From contig JAJPJQ010000020.1 in assembly GCA_021324155.1 (NCBI GenBank), positions 1 to 64,000 of the forward strand: DNA of 64,000 nt, in the 5' to 3' direction. Within the stretch, counting starts at the first letter, position 1. Every line of letters starts with the position of its first letter. The stretch is from Pseudomonadota bacterium. GTDB lineage: Bacteria > Desulfobacterota > Binatia > UBA9968. Below, piece after piece: positions 1-8,594 of this stretch. Under the pieces are notes generated by a model. The model saw only the letters and a list, made by a program, of their open reading frames with translations. It ran no database searches and was not told the origin of the DNA. Both the position numbers and the translations under genes were made by a program.

Positions 1-506
1 CCAACGCGATCTTTTTTCGCGGCAAGCGCAGCGGCGCTTCGGGCCGCGATTGGAGCTACGCCTTCGCCGGGCCCGGCGCCGGCGGCGGACCGACCGCGAT
101 CGCGGTCCTCGGCGACGTGCTCGATCTTGCGCGCGATAAATCGCGCGGCGGCTTCGTACCGCTGGTAAAGCCGGGCAAACTATCGATTCAAGCCGAAGAC
201 AAGATCAGCGCGGGTTTTTATCTCCGCTTCATCGTGAAGGACCGCGCCGGCATCGTCGGCGATATCTGCCAGACCCTGGGGGAAGCTGGCATCAATATCT
301 CCGAGATCTGGCAGCTCAGCCACAGCCGCGACGAGCTTCAAGCGCTCGCGTCGAGCTATCGCATCGCCGGCGCTCCCGAGACGATCCTTCCGTTCGTCAT
401 CACGCTGGAACGCTCTTCCATCGGGCAGATAAAGAATGCTATGAAAGTGATCGGTCGGCGGGACTACATGCTCGCCGAGCCGCTCTGGTTTCCAATCTGG
501 AATTAA
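1..506 (+). CDS. hom: Homoserine dehydrogenase, C-terminal part (cut by window edge)
   Basis: Homoserine dehydrogenase reduces aspartate semialdehyde to homoserine in the aspartate-family pathway. Reading from base 3, about 167 residues are visible. First comes the end of the catalytic domain, with the Gly-rich segment GPGAGGGPTA and then AVLGDVLDLAR. A C-terminal ACT domain follows, beginning near FIVKDRAGIVGDI, which in this family senses threonine. The stop is TAA at 504-506. The 5' part lies outside the window. thrC starts 22 bases downstream, so the two are probably one transcript. Family assignment is firm; feedback control by threonine is inferred from the ACT domain. Confidence 0.92.
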   Translation, partial: NAIFFRGKRSGASGRDWSYAFAGPGAGGGPTAIAVLGDVLDLARDKSRGGFVPLVKPGKLSIQAEDKISAGFYLRFIVKDRAGIVGDICQTLGEAGINISEIWQLSHSRDELQALASSYRIAGAPETILPFVITLERSSIGQIKNAMKVIGRRDYMLAEPLWFPIWN

Positions 507-528
507 AGTGAAGTCGAGAGAAGCGAAG

Positions 529-1629
529 ATGGCGAAGCCCGGCGCGGCGCCGAAATCCGGGACCGCGTGGCCGGGCGTTATCCGTTACTACCGCGAGTTT
601 CTGCCGGTCGAAGACGAAAACTCCATCATCACGCTGCTCGAAGGCAACACGCCGCTGGTCCGCTGCCACAACCTCGAGCGCGCGATCAATCCGGACATCG
701 AGCTTTACTTGAAGCTCGAAGGCATGAATCCGACCTGCTCGTTCAAAGACCGCGGCATGACGATGGCGATCACCAAAGCCGTCGAAGAGGGCAGCAGGGC
801 GGTGATCTGCGCGTCGACGGGCAACACGTCGGCGTCGGCCGCGGCGTACGCGGCGCGCGCGGGATTGAAGGCCTACGTCCTCATCCCGCAGGGAAACATC
901 TCGCTCGGCAAGCTCAGCCAGGCGATGATCCACGGCGCGAAAGTGATCGAGATCGCCGGCAACTTCGACGCCGCGCTCAAGATGGTGCGCGAGATCGCGA
1001 AGAGTTATCCGGTAACGATCGTCAACTCGGTCAACCCTTATCGCATCGACGGACAGAAGACCGCGGCCTTTGAGATCTGCGATCATCTGGGCGCAGCCCC
1101 GGATTATCACTTTCTTCCGGTCGGTAACGCCGGCAACATCACCGCCTACTGGAAAGGCTATCAGGAATACAATCGCATCGGGCGCATCTCCGTGCCGCCC
1201 AAGATGATGGGCTTTCAAGCGGCCGGCGCCGCGCCGATCGTGCTCGGGCGCGTGATCGAGAAGCCGGAGACGATCGCGACCGCGATCAAGATCGGCAATC
1301 CCGCGAGCTGGCAGTCGGCGGTCGCCGCGCGCGACGAATCCGGCGGCGTCATCGAGAGCGCGACCGACGACGAGATCATCGCCGCGTACAAGCTGCTCGC
1401 CAACTGCGAGGGCATTCTCGCCGAGCCGGCGTCGGCGATTTCCGTCGCCGGCCTGATCCAAAAACAAAAGCAGAAAATTTTCCGCAAGGGCGAAGTCGTC
1501 GTGTGCACGCTCACCGGCCACGGCCTGAAGGATCCCGATACCGCGATCGGGCAATCGGACAAGCCGATGCGCATCGCCGCCGACATGAAGCATTTGAAAG
1601 AGCTCTTCGAGCGCGAAGCCGCATCATGA
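529..1629 (+). CDS. thrC: Threonine synthase
   Basis: PLP-dependent enzyme (366 aa) that converts O-phosphohomoserine to threonine. The PLP lysine sits in CSFKDRGMTMA, and the phosphate-binding glycine-rich loop appears as VGNAGNITAYW. The motif LEGNTPLVR near the N-terminus is typical of the fold-type II family. I chose ATG 529 because of the purine stretch gagagaag just upstream; an in-frame GTG at 508 would add seven residues. The stop TGA overlaps the next ATG (ATGA at 1626-1629), so translation is coupled to the downstream mutase-like gene. Together with hom it forms the threonine branch. Confidence 0.93.
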   Translation: MAKPGAAPKSGTAWPGVIRYYREFLPVEDENSIITLLEGNTPLVRCHNLERAINPDIELYLKLEGMNPTCSFKDRGMTMAITKAVEEGSRAVICASTGNTSASAAAYAARAGLKAYVLIPQGNISLGKLSQAMIHGAKVIEIAGNFDAALKMVREIAKSYPVTIVNSVNPYRIDGQKTAAFEICDHLGAAPDYHFLPVGNAGNITAYWKGYQEYNRIGRISVPPKMMGFQAAGAAPIVLGRVIEKPETIATAIKIGNPASWQSAVAARDESGGVIESATDDEIIAAYKLLANCEGILAEPASAISVAGLIQKQKQKIFRKGEVVVCTLTGHGLKDPDTAIGQSDKPMRIAADMKHLKELFEREAAS

Positions 1630-2852
1630 AATATATCATCCTCCAGGGTGACGGTATGGCGGACTGGCCGCTGGAAAAATACGGCAACCGGACGCCGCTC
1701 GAAATCGCTTCGACGCCGAACATGGACCGGCTCGCGTCGCGCGGCGTCTTCGGCCTCGCGCACACGATTCCCGAAGGCTTTCCGCCCGGCAGCGACGTCG
1801 GCAATATGAGCATCCTGGGATACGATCCGGCGATCTATCACACCGGCCGCGCGCCGCTCGAAGCGGCGAGCGTCGGCATCGATCTTTCGCCCAAAGACAT
1901 CGCGTTCCGCTGCAACCTCGTAACGATCGGAAAAAACGGCGCGAACGAGATCATGGAAGATTTCACCGCCGGCCACATCACGAGCCAAGAGGCGGCGGAG
2001 ATCATCCGCGACCTGAACCGCGAGCTCGGCGGCGGCGGCATCGAATTCTTTCCCGGCGTCAGCTACCGCAACTTGATGGTCTGGCGCTCCGGCAAGGAAA
2101 AGATGGATACCACGCCGCCGCACGACATCACCGACAAGGAAATCGCGCCGCACATGCCTTCGGGCGACGGCGCCGAGCGTCTGACCGATCTCATGCGCCG
2201 CTCGCGCGAAATTCTCGCGGCACATCCCGTCAATAAAAAGCGCGAGAAGAAAGGCGAGCGCCGCGCGACGACGATCTGGCTCTGGGGGCAGGGCAGGGCG
2301 CCGGCGCTGCCGACGCTCAAGAAGCGCTTCGGGATCGACGGCTCGGTGATCTCGGCCGTCGACATCATCAACGGCCTGGGCGTCTATGCAGGACTGGAGC
2401 GGATAAAAGTTCCAGGCGCGACGGGGTTTTTCGACACCAATTATAAAGGAAAGGGTGAATATGGGGTCGCGGCGCTCGAAAAGAAGGATTTGATTTTCAT
2501 TCATGTCGAAGCGCCCGACGAAGCGGGCCATATGGGCGACGCCGAGAAAAAGATCGAGGCGATCGCGAACTTCGACGAGAAGGTCGTGGGGACGGTCGTC
2601 GATAAACTGAGCGGCCGCAAAGATTGGCGCCTGCTGCTCCTGCCGGACCATCCGACGCCGATCGCGCTCAAGACGCACGTCGCCGAGCCGGTGCCGTTCA
2701 TTCTCTACAGCGCCGCGGACGAGGGCGCGCCGAAGCCTTTCGGCTTCAACGAGCGCGACGCGGCAAAGAGCGGCGTCGTCGCGCCGCGAGCGTTCGAGCT
2801 GATCGAATCTCTCATAGGAGGGAAAAAGACGTGGACCGAAACCTCGCGCTAG
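1626..2852 (+). CDS. Cofactor-independent phosphoglycerate mutase-like protein (proposed homoserine kinase subgroup)
   Basis: A 408-aa member of the alkaline-phosphatase superfamily, archaeal-type (ApgM) phosphoglycerate mutase group. The N-terminal metal motif is GDGMADWP, the candidate Ser nucleophile lies in SDVGNMSILGYDP, and later metal ligands are in HVEAPDEAGHMGD and LLLPDHPTP. A subgroup of this family that sits next to hom and thrC has been proposed as a replacement homoserine kinase. Here the gene lies between thrC and glpX, and no GHMP-type thrB is visible. ATG 1626 overlaps the thrC stop by 4 nt. The function (homoserine phosphorylation rather than glycolysis) is inferred from position, not proven by the sequence. 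Confidence 0.85.
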   Translation: MKYIILQGDGMADWPLEKYGNRTPLEIASTPNMDRLASRGVFGLAHTIPEGFPPGSDVGNMSILGYDPAIYHTGRAPLEAASVGIDLSPKDIAFRCNLVTIGKNGANEIMEDFTAGHITSQEAAEIIRDLNRELGGGGIEFFPGVSYRNLMVWRSGKEKMDTTPPHDITDKEIAPHMPSGDGAERLTDLMRRSREILAAHPVNKKREKKGERRATTIWLWGQGRAPALPTLKKRFGIDGSVISAVDIINGLGVYAGLERIKVPGATGFFDTNYKGKGEYGVAALEKKDLIFIHVEAPDEAGHMGDAEKKIEAIANFDEKVVGTVVDKLSGRKDWRLLLLPDHPTPIALKTHVAEPVPFILYSAADEGAPKPFGFNERDAAKSGVVAPRAFELIESLIGGKKTWTETSR

Positions 2853-3787
2853 AAGTCGTGCGCGTGACTGAGGCGGCTGCGCTGTCCTCCGCGCGCTGGA
2901 TGGGCAGGGGCGATGAGAAGGCGGCCGACCAAGCTGCGGTCGACGCGATGCGAAAGGCCTTCAACGGCGTCGTCATCGACGGCACGATCGTGATCGGCGA
3001 AGGCGAGCGCGACGAGGCGCCGATGCTCTACATCGGCGAGAAAGTCGGCAGCGGCGATCACGCGCCGGAGGTGGACATCGCGCTCGATCCGCTCGAAGGC
3101 ACGACGATCTGCGCCAACGGAGGGCCCAACGCGCTGTCGGTCATCGCGATGGGCGACAAAGGATCGTTTCTCCATTCGCCCGACACCTATATGGACAAGA
3201 TCGCCGTCGGGCCGGTCGGCAAAGGCGTCGTCGATCTCGACAAGAGCCCGACGGAAAATTTGAAGGCGCTCGCCGAGGCGAAAGGCGCGCGCGTCGAAGA
3301 TCTCACCGTCATTATTCTATACCGCCCGCGCCACGAGGCGCTGATCAAAGAAGTACGGCAGGCGGGCGCGCGCATCCGGCTCATCGGCGACGGCGACGTC
3401 TCGGCGGCGATCGCCACCACCAAGGCCGAGACCGGCATCGATCTTCTGCTCGGCATCGGCGGCGCGCCGGAAGGCGTGCTCGCTGCGGCGGCGCTCCGCT
3501 GCGTCGACGGCGACATGCAGGGGAGGCTCAAGTTCCGCAACCCGCAGGAAGTCGAGCGCGCGCAGGCCATGGGCATCAAAGACATTCACAAAAAATTCTC
3601 GCTAGAGGAGCTCGCCGGCGGCGACGTCATGTTCGCCGCGACCGGCGTCACCGACGGCGACTACCTCGAGGGCGTGCATTTCTTTCCCGGCGGCGCGACG
3701 ACGCATTCCGTCGTGATGCGCTCGAAGACGCGCACGATCCGCTTCACGCAAACGACGCATCGGTTCGCTTTCAAGCCGCAATATTGA
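2831..3787 (+). CDS. glpX: Class II fructose-1,6-bisphosphatase
   Basis: A 318-aa GlpX-type, metal-dependent phosphatase that hydrolyses fructose-1,6-bisphosphate in gluconeogenesis; some relatives also act on sedoheptulose-1,7-bisphosphate. Diagnostic segments are the metal-site IGEGERDEAPML, DPLEGTT followed by NGGPNALSV, and GIGGAPEGVLAAAAL. The GTG start at 2831 is fixed by a ggaggg Shine-Dalgarno about 8 nt upstream and by the conserved start DRNLALEVVRVTEAAA. The gene overlaps the 3' end of the mutase-like gene by 22 nt. Location at the end of a threonine operon is unusual and may simply reflect co-transcription with carbon metabolism. Confidence 0.93.
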   Translation: MDRNLALEVVRVTEAAALSSARWMGRGDEKAADQAAVDAMRKAFNGVVIDGTIVIGEGERDEAPMLYIGEKVGSGDHAPEVDIALDPLEGTTICANGGPNALSVIAMGDKGSFLHSPDTYMDKIAVGPVGKGVVDLDKSPTENLKALAEAKGARVEDLTVIILYRPRHEALIKEVRQAGARIRLIGDGDVSAAIATTKAETGIDLLLGIGGAPEGVLAAAALRCVDGDMQGRLKFRNPQEVERAQAMGIKDIHKKFSLEELAGGDVMFAATGVTDGDYLEGVHFFPGGATTHSVVMRSKTRTIRFTQTTHRFAFKPQY

Positions 3788-3827
3788 CGGCCGCTCAGCG
3801 GCCTCAGGCATGCTATTGGAGTAAACC

Positions 3828-4850
3828 ATGAAGCGCCCCGCACTCATCGCCGCGATCTTGCTTTCCATCGGCTTTGCCCCGTCAGCCGTCGGGGCGAATC
3901 CGTATCTCGCCAAGCCCGGCGAGACGCCGGTGAGCATCCGCATCGCGACCTGCGCCGTCTCCGGCGGCTTCGTTCATCTCTATACCGCGATCGACAACGG
4001 CCTGTTCGACAAGTACGGCATCAAGGCGAATCACATTTACGTCCGCGGCAGCGGCATCTCGCTCACCGCGCTCGCTTCCGACGAAATCCAGTTTCTTTTC
4101 TGTGCCGCCGACGGGACGATTCCCGGCATGGCGACCGGCATCGACGGTAAGCTGATCGCCGCGCCGCTCGTCGGACTCCCCTATGTGCTGCTCGCGCGGA
4201 AGGACGTGAAGCGCCCCGAAGATTTGAAGGGCAAGAGCATCGGCGTTACGCGCCCCGGCGATTTGAGCTATCGATTGTCGCGCGCGCTGCTGAAAAAATT
4301 CGGCCTTACCGAAGAGGACGTGAAGCTGAGACCGATCGGCGGCAGCCAGTCGGAGCGCTACAACGCGATGGCGCAGGACGTCATCCAGGCGATCATCGTC
4401 ACGCCGCCGCTCGACGTGCGCGGAAAGCGCGACGGCTTCAATCTGGTTTACAATCTCAACGACCTCAAGCTTCCGTTCATCTACAGCTCCGTGCACACGA
4501 ATTCGAAAATGATCCAGGAGCGACCACAGCTTGCGCAGCGCGTCGTCGCCGCTTTCGCTGAAGCCGTTTACTTTGTCGAGAAGAATCCCGACAAGGCGAA
4601 GGCATCGGTCAGCAAGGCGCTTAAACTGAAAGACGCCGAGGCGCTGCAATCTTCTTACGATGCCTACGCCAAGGCGATCGTCAACCGCCGATTGCTCGTC
4701 CCTGGCGACCAGGTCGCCGACGCCGTCGAGTTGGCGAAAGCGGAGACTGCGGTTAGAAAAAAGCCTAGCGAGATCTACGATAACCGCTTCGCGGAAGACT
4801 TGGAAAAGAGTGGCTTCTTAAAAGAATTGTGGGGCGGGAAAGTGCCGTAA
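3828..4850 (+). CDS. ABC-type substrate-binding protein, NMT1/THI5-like
   Basis: A 340-aa periplasmic binding protein with an N-terminal signal peptide (cleavage probably after PSAVGA). The region LYTAIDNGLFDKYGIKANHIYV and the hinge segment LKGKSIGVTRPGD are typical of the NMT1/SsuA/TauA-like group that binds sulfonates, nitriles, pyrimidine precursors or aromatic acids. The ligand cannot be read from the sequence. The ATG has a ggag site about 9 nt upstream. It follows glpX by 40 nt and converges on the minus-strand orphan gene with only 2 nt between stops. No permease or ATPase gene is adjacent. Confidence 0.85.
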   Translation: MKRPALIAAILLSIGFAPSAVGANPYLAKPGETPVSIRIATCAVSGGFVHLYTAIDNGLFDKYGIKANHIYVRGSGISLTALASDEIQFLFCAADGTIPGMATGIDGKLIAAPLVGLPYVLLARKDVKRPEDLKGKSIGVTRPGDLSYRLSRALLKKFGLTEEDVKLRPIGGSQSERYNAMAQDVIQAIIVTPPLDVRGKRDGFNLVYNLNDLKLPFIYSSVHTNSKMIQERPQLAQRVVAAFAEAVYFVEKNPDKAKASVSKALKLKDAEALQSSYDAYAKAIVNRRLLVPGDQVADAVELAKAETAVRKKPSEIYDNRFAEDLEKSGFLKELWGGKVP

Positions 4851-4852
4851 GG

Positions 4853-5353
4853 TTAGTCTGTCTGCTTTTTGCGAACCCGCAGTTTGTCGTCCACTATATA
4901 GGTTTGGTACGCCGCTTCGGTGATCCAATCTCTTCCTGAGCGGTAGCCGCCGTTTTGTTCCGCGTACGCGGCGATTGTTTCCCAAGTTAAAAGACAGTGG
5001 TCATGATCGCCGTTGTCGGGATATTTCTCGTGCGTCCATATTCGTGAAGTGTCTTTGACCGCCTCAAGTTGATCAGGTGTCCACCAAAGACGGTGGAGAT
5101 ACAAAGAGCCGATGTCAGGAAGTTTCCCATTGTAGTTATACGTTTCGAATGTAAGGACTTTTCCGTTTGCTGCTTGTAACTTGTGAAATTCGATAACTTG
5201 CTTTCCCGGATCACCCACGACATAGAGTCCACTGGGTGCTAACGGTCCCGGGTCAATAGATGACACCTCCAAAATAATAGTTACGATGTCATTGCGGCGG
5301 CTAATGTCGATGACTTTAGCTTTCGGCTCTTCGTAAGGCTTATAAGACTTCAT
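4853..5353 (-). CDS. Hypothetical protein, AT-rich orphan
   Basis: A 166-aa soluble protein with no signal peptide or membrane segment that I do not recognise. The C-terminal third contains HDHCLLTWETIAAY and then GYRSGRDWITEAAY. This spacing recalls small proteins with a His-Cys-x-x-Cys-Trp...Gly-Tyr...Trp-x-Cys zinc-like pattern, but here most of the cysteines are replaced. Base composition is visibly lower in GC than every neighbour and codon choice differs, which suggests recent transfer. It starts 3 nt after the NUDIX stop with no good ribosome site of its own, so it is probably translated by coupling. Confidence 0.6.
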   Translation of the reverse strand: MKSYKPYEEPKAKVIDISRRNDIVTIILEVSSIDPGPLAPSGLYVVGDPGKQVIEFHKLQAANGKVLTFETYNYNGKLPDIGSLYLHRLWWTPDQLEAVKDTSRIWTHEKYPDNGDHDHCLLTWETIAAYAEQNGGYRSGRDWITEAAYQTYIVDDKLRVRKKQTD

Positions 5354-5356
5354 AGG

Positions 5357-6070
5357 TCAGCGGTGGCGGTTGGCCCCGTTGTACGCCTTTATCACCGCTT
5401 CCACCGTCTCGAAATCCGCCAGCGTTCGTAGCGACGCGTACGTGGGGAAGATCATCGGCAGCTTTCGCTCGGCGTAAAGCTGAAGCGCGCGCTCGGGCGC
5501 GATCCAGAGGCTGTCGGCGACTTCTTCGGAGCGCTCCAGCGGCGTTTGTCCGCTTGGCAGCAGCGCGACGAAGAAGCGCGTATCGAAGCGCATCGCGAAT
5601 TCTTCGGGCGTGAGCCAGTGGGAAAAATAGAGCAGGGCGCCCGCGTCGCAAGATAAATTCTGGGCCTCCAGCATAGCAGCAAACGTGGTCTCGCGCCGAA
5701 CGATGCGACGGCGCTCGCGCTCCAGCTCGGACTTTTTCGTCTCTAGCGATGCTTCTCCGGCGCACAACAGCACGCCCACCTCTTCGAAGACCTCGCGCAT
5801 CCCCGCGACCCAGTGGCCGAGAGCAATCTCGGGCTTGAGATGCGCGCCGAGAATGTCTCTGGCCACGTTTGCGGATAATCCGCGGCAGCGCTTCTGGATC
5901 TTGTCAGAGCAGTCGTCTTTCCTGACCGTTCCGCCGGGGAAGACGTACGCGCCGCCGAGGAAGTCCATCGCCTCGGGCCTGCGCGTGAGAAAGACTTCGA
6001 TGCCGTTCTTCTCGCCGGAGCGCAAGAGGATGACCGTCGACGCGCTTCTGGGCGCGGCCGCGGCGCTCAT
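5357..6070 (-). CDS. NUDIX hydrolase family protein
   Basis: A 237-aa NUDIX-fold protein of the long type related to coenzyme A pyrophosphatase/NUDT19-like proteins. It has FLGGAYVFPGG followed, after an insert, by a NUDIX-box remnant ending in REVFEEVGVLL, and the C-terminal part LERSEEVADSLWI. The expected reaction is hydrolysis of a nucleoside diphosphate-X compound. ATG 6070 is preferred over 6112 because GGAG lies 6 nt upstream and the start overlaps the NRDE stop by 4 nt (ATGA). It is the third gene of a minus-strand operon from 7370 to 4853. Confidence 0.82.
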   Translation of the reverse strand: MSAAAAPRSASTVILLRSGEKNGIEVFLTRRPEAMDFLGGAYVFPGGTVRKDDCSDKIQKRCRGLSANVARDILGAHLKPEIALGHWVAGMREVFEEVGVLLCAGEASLETKKSELERERRRIVRRETTFAAMLEAQNLSCDAGALLYFSHWLTPEEFAMRFDTRFFVALLPSGQTPLERSEEVADSLWIAPERALQLYAERKLPMIFPTYASLRTLADFETVEAVIKAYNGANRHR

Positions 6071-6837
6071 GAAATCTCCAGCGACGCCGCTGATTGAAAA
6101 TCCGTCCGGCATGGCGGACCCGGAGCGTGATAAAAATAGAATTTACGGTCGATGGTCGAAAGGAAAATGATGCTTGACGAGACCGTGCCGTAATCCGCAT
6201 CCGGCGTGTGCACGCAGAGAGCGCCCTTCGCGTCGCCGGTCTCGATCGGCGTATGGTCACCCAGAACTCCTCGTAAAATGTCGACGGCCGCATCCAGTCC
6301 CCCAGGTTGAACCAGCGAAGGCGCGAGCGCATCGCCCGCGGCTGCGAAGATCTCGCGCGCGCGATCGAGCTTCTTGCCGTCTTCGCCGGTGAATGAAGTA
6401 TTTCCGAAGACATGCAGGCCGGGCGCGAGAGGACGGCACTCGATGTCGGTCGCATTGTATGCGGCGAAAGCGCCGTCCGCGCTCGCGGCCAAAAGGAGGA
6501 ATGCTTGATAGCGGCCGGCGTCCTCGTACGGAAGCGCCGCCTGCGCGTCCGCCAGCGACGCCGCTTCCAGCATATCGAGGCAGAGCAGCCCTCGCGAGCG
6601 CGGCGTTGTGCCTGCATCCAGTTGAAGTCTTCGGTTGACGATTCCGGCGGCGATGCCGCGCGCGTTGACGCCGAGCCACGTTCCGCCGGCGACGAGATCT
6701 TTGCCGGCGACGATTTTGGGAATTTTCGGCCAGATCTGCGGCGCCGCCGTCGCGCGCGAGAAATGTTCGTCGCGGTTGGCCGCGATCACGAGCGGGTAGT
6801 TTTCGAATTGGCGGAGATATAGCGCGAGCGTGCACAT
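6067..6837 (-). CDS. NRDE family protein (TANGO2-like)
   Basis: A 256-aa member of the NRDE family, named after its conserved tetrapeptide, here IAANRDEHFSR near residue 20; the usual MCTL start is also present. Further family landmarks are GGTWLGVNARG and a C-terminal DADYGTVSSSIIFL. The eukaryotic relative TANGO2 has been linked to secretion, lipid and haem handling; the bacterial role is unclear. The N-terminal Cys2 suggests an Ntn-hydrolase-like active site. Start fixed by the conserved MCTL. It lies 29 nt after the dioxygenase gene and is translationally coupled to the NUDIX gene. Confidence 0.88.
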   Translation of the reverse strand: MCTLALYLRQFENYPLVIAANRDEHFSRATAAPQIWPKIPKIVAGKDLVAGGTWLGVNARGIAAGIVNRRLQLDAGTTPRSRGLLCLDMLEAASLADAQAALPYEDAGRYQAFLLLAASADGAFAAYNATDIECRPLAPGLHVFGNTSFTGEDGKKLDRAREIFAAAGDALAPSLVQPGGLDAAVDILRGVLGDHTPIETGDAKGALCVHTPDADYGTVSSSIIFLSTIDRKFYFYHAPGPPCRTDFQSAASLEIS

Positions 6838-6866
6838 GCGGAGGCTTGAGAGAATGGAGCGGTCCG

Positions 6867-7370
6867 TCAGGCGGCGAGCACTTCGCCGCAGCGCCCGCAG
6901 GTGCGGAGCTTCGCATCCGAGCGGATCTTCTCGGTCGCGGTCTTGACGGCGTCGCTCGGATCGTCGAAGCGCACGGTCATGTCGTAGAGCTTCTCGCCGC
7001 AGCTTTCGCAGAACCAGACGAAATGATCCCGCTCTTCCGGCCCGCGTTTGCGCTCGACGACGAAGGTCCACGAGCCGTCCCCGCGCCGCGGCGAATGCGG
7101 CACGTTTGCGGGCAGAAGGAACATCTCGCCGGGCTTCAACACGGCGATCTCATGGTTTTTGCCTTGCATGTAGTGGAGGTTCAGCTCGCCTTCGAGCTGG
7201 TGAAAGATTTCATCGCCGGGGTTGATGTGAAAGTCTTTGCGGCTGTTGGGTCCGCGGGTGACGAACGCGATGAAGTCCGAATCCTCCCAGATGACGCGGC
7301 GCTGACCCCAGCTGCCGCGGTTCTCGTCGATCCACTGCTTCAGATTGAAGTTCTTCAGATGAGGAAACAT
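6867..7370 (-). CDS. nbaC: 3-Hydroxyanthranilate 3,4-dioxygenase
   Basis: A 167-aa cupin iron enzyme that opens the ring of 3-hydroxyanthranilate, giving the precursor of quinolinate or an intermediate of tryptophan/2-nitrobenzoate breakdown. Iron ligands are His and Glu in KDFHINPGDEIF and His in LPANVPHSP. The C-terminal rubredoxin-like metal site is made of CESCGE and CGRCGE, as in bacterial enzymes. Start 7370 is supported by gggagg about 5 nt upstream; the longer frame to 7406 lacks this. No other kynurenine-pathway gene is visible here, so the substrate context is open. Confidence 0.9.
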   Translation of the reverse strand: MFPHLKNFNLKQWIDENRGSWGQRRVIWEDSDFIAFVTRGPNSRKDFHINPGDEIFHQLEGELNLHYMQGKNHEIAVLKPGEMFLLPANVPHSPRRGDGSWTFVVERKRGPEERDHFVWFCESCGEKLYDMTVRFDDPSDAVKTATEKIRSDAKLRTCGRCGEVLAA

Positions 7371-7495
7371 GTGGGCCTCCCCGCGCTCGGAGTATAGGTT
7401 CGGCACGGCGGCGAATCAAGCCGCGCCGTATGGACTTGCGCGATGGAATATTATAGCAGGCAAACTGCGCCGAGCGATGTCCGCGGGAGGATTCG

Positions 7496-8518
7496 ATGAA
7501 AAGCGCGCAGTCACATATATTCGAATACTTGCTGGCGATCCTTATCGTCTTCGCTGCGAACGCGGCTTTGGCGCAGGACTGGACGGCGAAAGCGCGCGAA
7601 GAGAAGTCGCTGGTGGTGTATCACACGACCAATGTCCCCGACACACAGAAGATTCTCGACGGCTTCCGCAAGCGCGCGCCTTATTTGACTGTCGAGCCGT
7701 TCCGCGCGACAGGCGAAAAATTAATTCAAAAAATCGCCACCGAGGTCAAAGCCGGCCGCAACCTGGCGGACGTCTATATCATCAGCGGGCTGCAGGCGTG
7801 GCAGCTTAAGGACGCCGGCTACATCGCGCCGTACGCCTCGCCGGAGCGCGAGCGCACCAATCCCGCGCTGAAGGATCGCGACGGGTATTGGTCCGGCATC
7901 TACTGGAACCTCGAAGTCCTCGGCTACAACGCGAAACAGGTGACGCCGCAGGACGTCCCCAAACGCTGGGAGGATCTCACGCGCGCGCGGTGGAAAGGGC
8001 AGATCGGGCTGGAGGAAGAGGACGTGCAATGGTACGCCTCGATCCTCCAGCTCATGGGCGAGGAGAAAGGCAAGGACTTGATGCGCCGCATCGCGCAGCA
8101 AAACCCGCAGATCCGCCGCGGCCACACGCTGCTCGGTCAATTAATGGCGGCCGGCGAGTTCGCGCTCGCGCCCACGCTGCGCGTCCACGAGGCGGAGAGC
8201 CTCAAGGGCAAAGGCGCCCCAGTCGAGTGGCACGCCATTGAGCCGCTGGCCCCCAATCCGCCGGTCTGCGTGATGCTGCCGAAGAGCGCACCGCGGCCCA
8301 ACGCCGCGAAAGTTTTTATCGATTACATCCTCTCGCGCGACGGGCAGGATATTTTCCGCCAGATGGGGCGCAACAGCTCGCGCGTCGATCTCGAGCAGCC
8401 GATCGCGCGCGTGACCAAGATCAAGCTCATGGAGATGGATTGGGAGCGCGTGCAGAAAAATTACTCGCGCTACGCGCAGGAGTTCAGGGATACCTTCGTC
8501 GCCGTCGCGGCGCGCTAG
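7496..8518 (+). CDS. ABC-type substrate-binding protein, family 1 (ferric-type)
   Basis: A 340-aa periplasmic binding protein with a signal peptide ending at NAALAQ. The segments SLVVYHTT, DVYIISGLQAW and PNAAKVFIDYILSRDGQD match the Fbp/AfuA-like extracellular solute-binding family; many environmental members bind organic acids rather than iron. A ggagg Shine-Dalgarno lies 5 nt before the ATG. It heads a plus-strand string with a polysaccharide deacetylase, UbiD and DapA-like enzymes, and no transporter membrane genes follow. The likely ligand is the substrate or a precursor for that pathway; this is inference. Confidence 0.86.
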   Translation: MKSAQSHIFEYLLAILIVFAANAALAQDWTAKAREEKSLVVYHTTNVPDTQKILDGFRKRAPYLTVEPFRATGEKLIQKIATEVKAGRNLADVYIISGLQAWQLKDAGYIAPYASPERERTNPALKDRDGYWSGIYWNLEVLGYNAKQVTPQDVPKRWEDLTRARWKGQIGLEEEDVQWYASILQLMGEEKGKDLMRRIAQQNPQIRRGHTLLGQLMAAGEFALAPTLRVHEAESLKGKGAPVEWHAIEPLAPNPPVCVMLPKSAPRPNAAKVFIDYILSRDGQDIFRQMGRNSSRVDLEQPIARVTKIKLMEMDWERVQKNYSRYAQEFRDTFVAVAAR

Positions 8519-8594
8519 TTTCGGTTGCGGGTCCGGGGCGAAAGTTGTATTGAAGCCGTTGGGGATTCCCATCTTTCCAAGGAGGGCGCCTACC

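Noticed and set aside
439-2678. Two long minus-strand ORFs opposite thrC and the mutase-like gene
   Set aside because: Shadow frames; the sense genes have clear family motifs and coupled starts.
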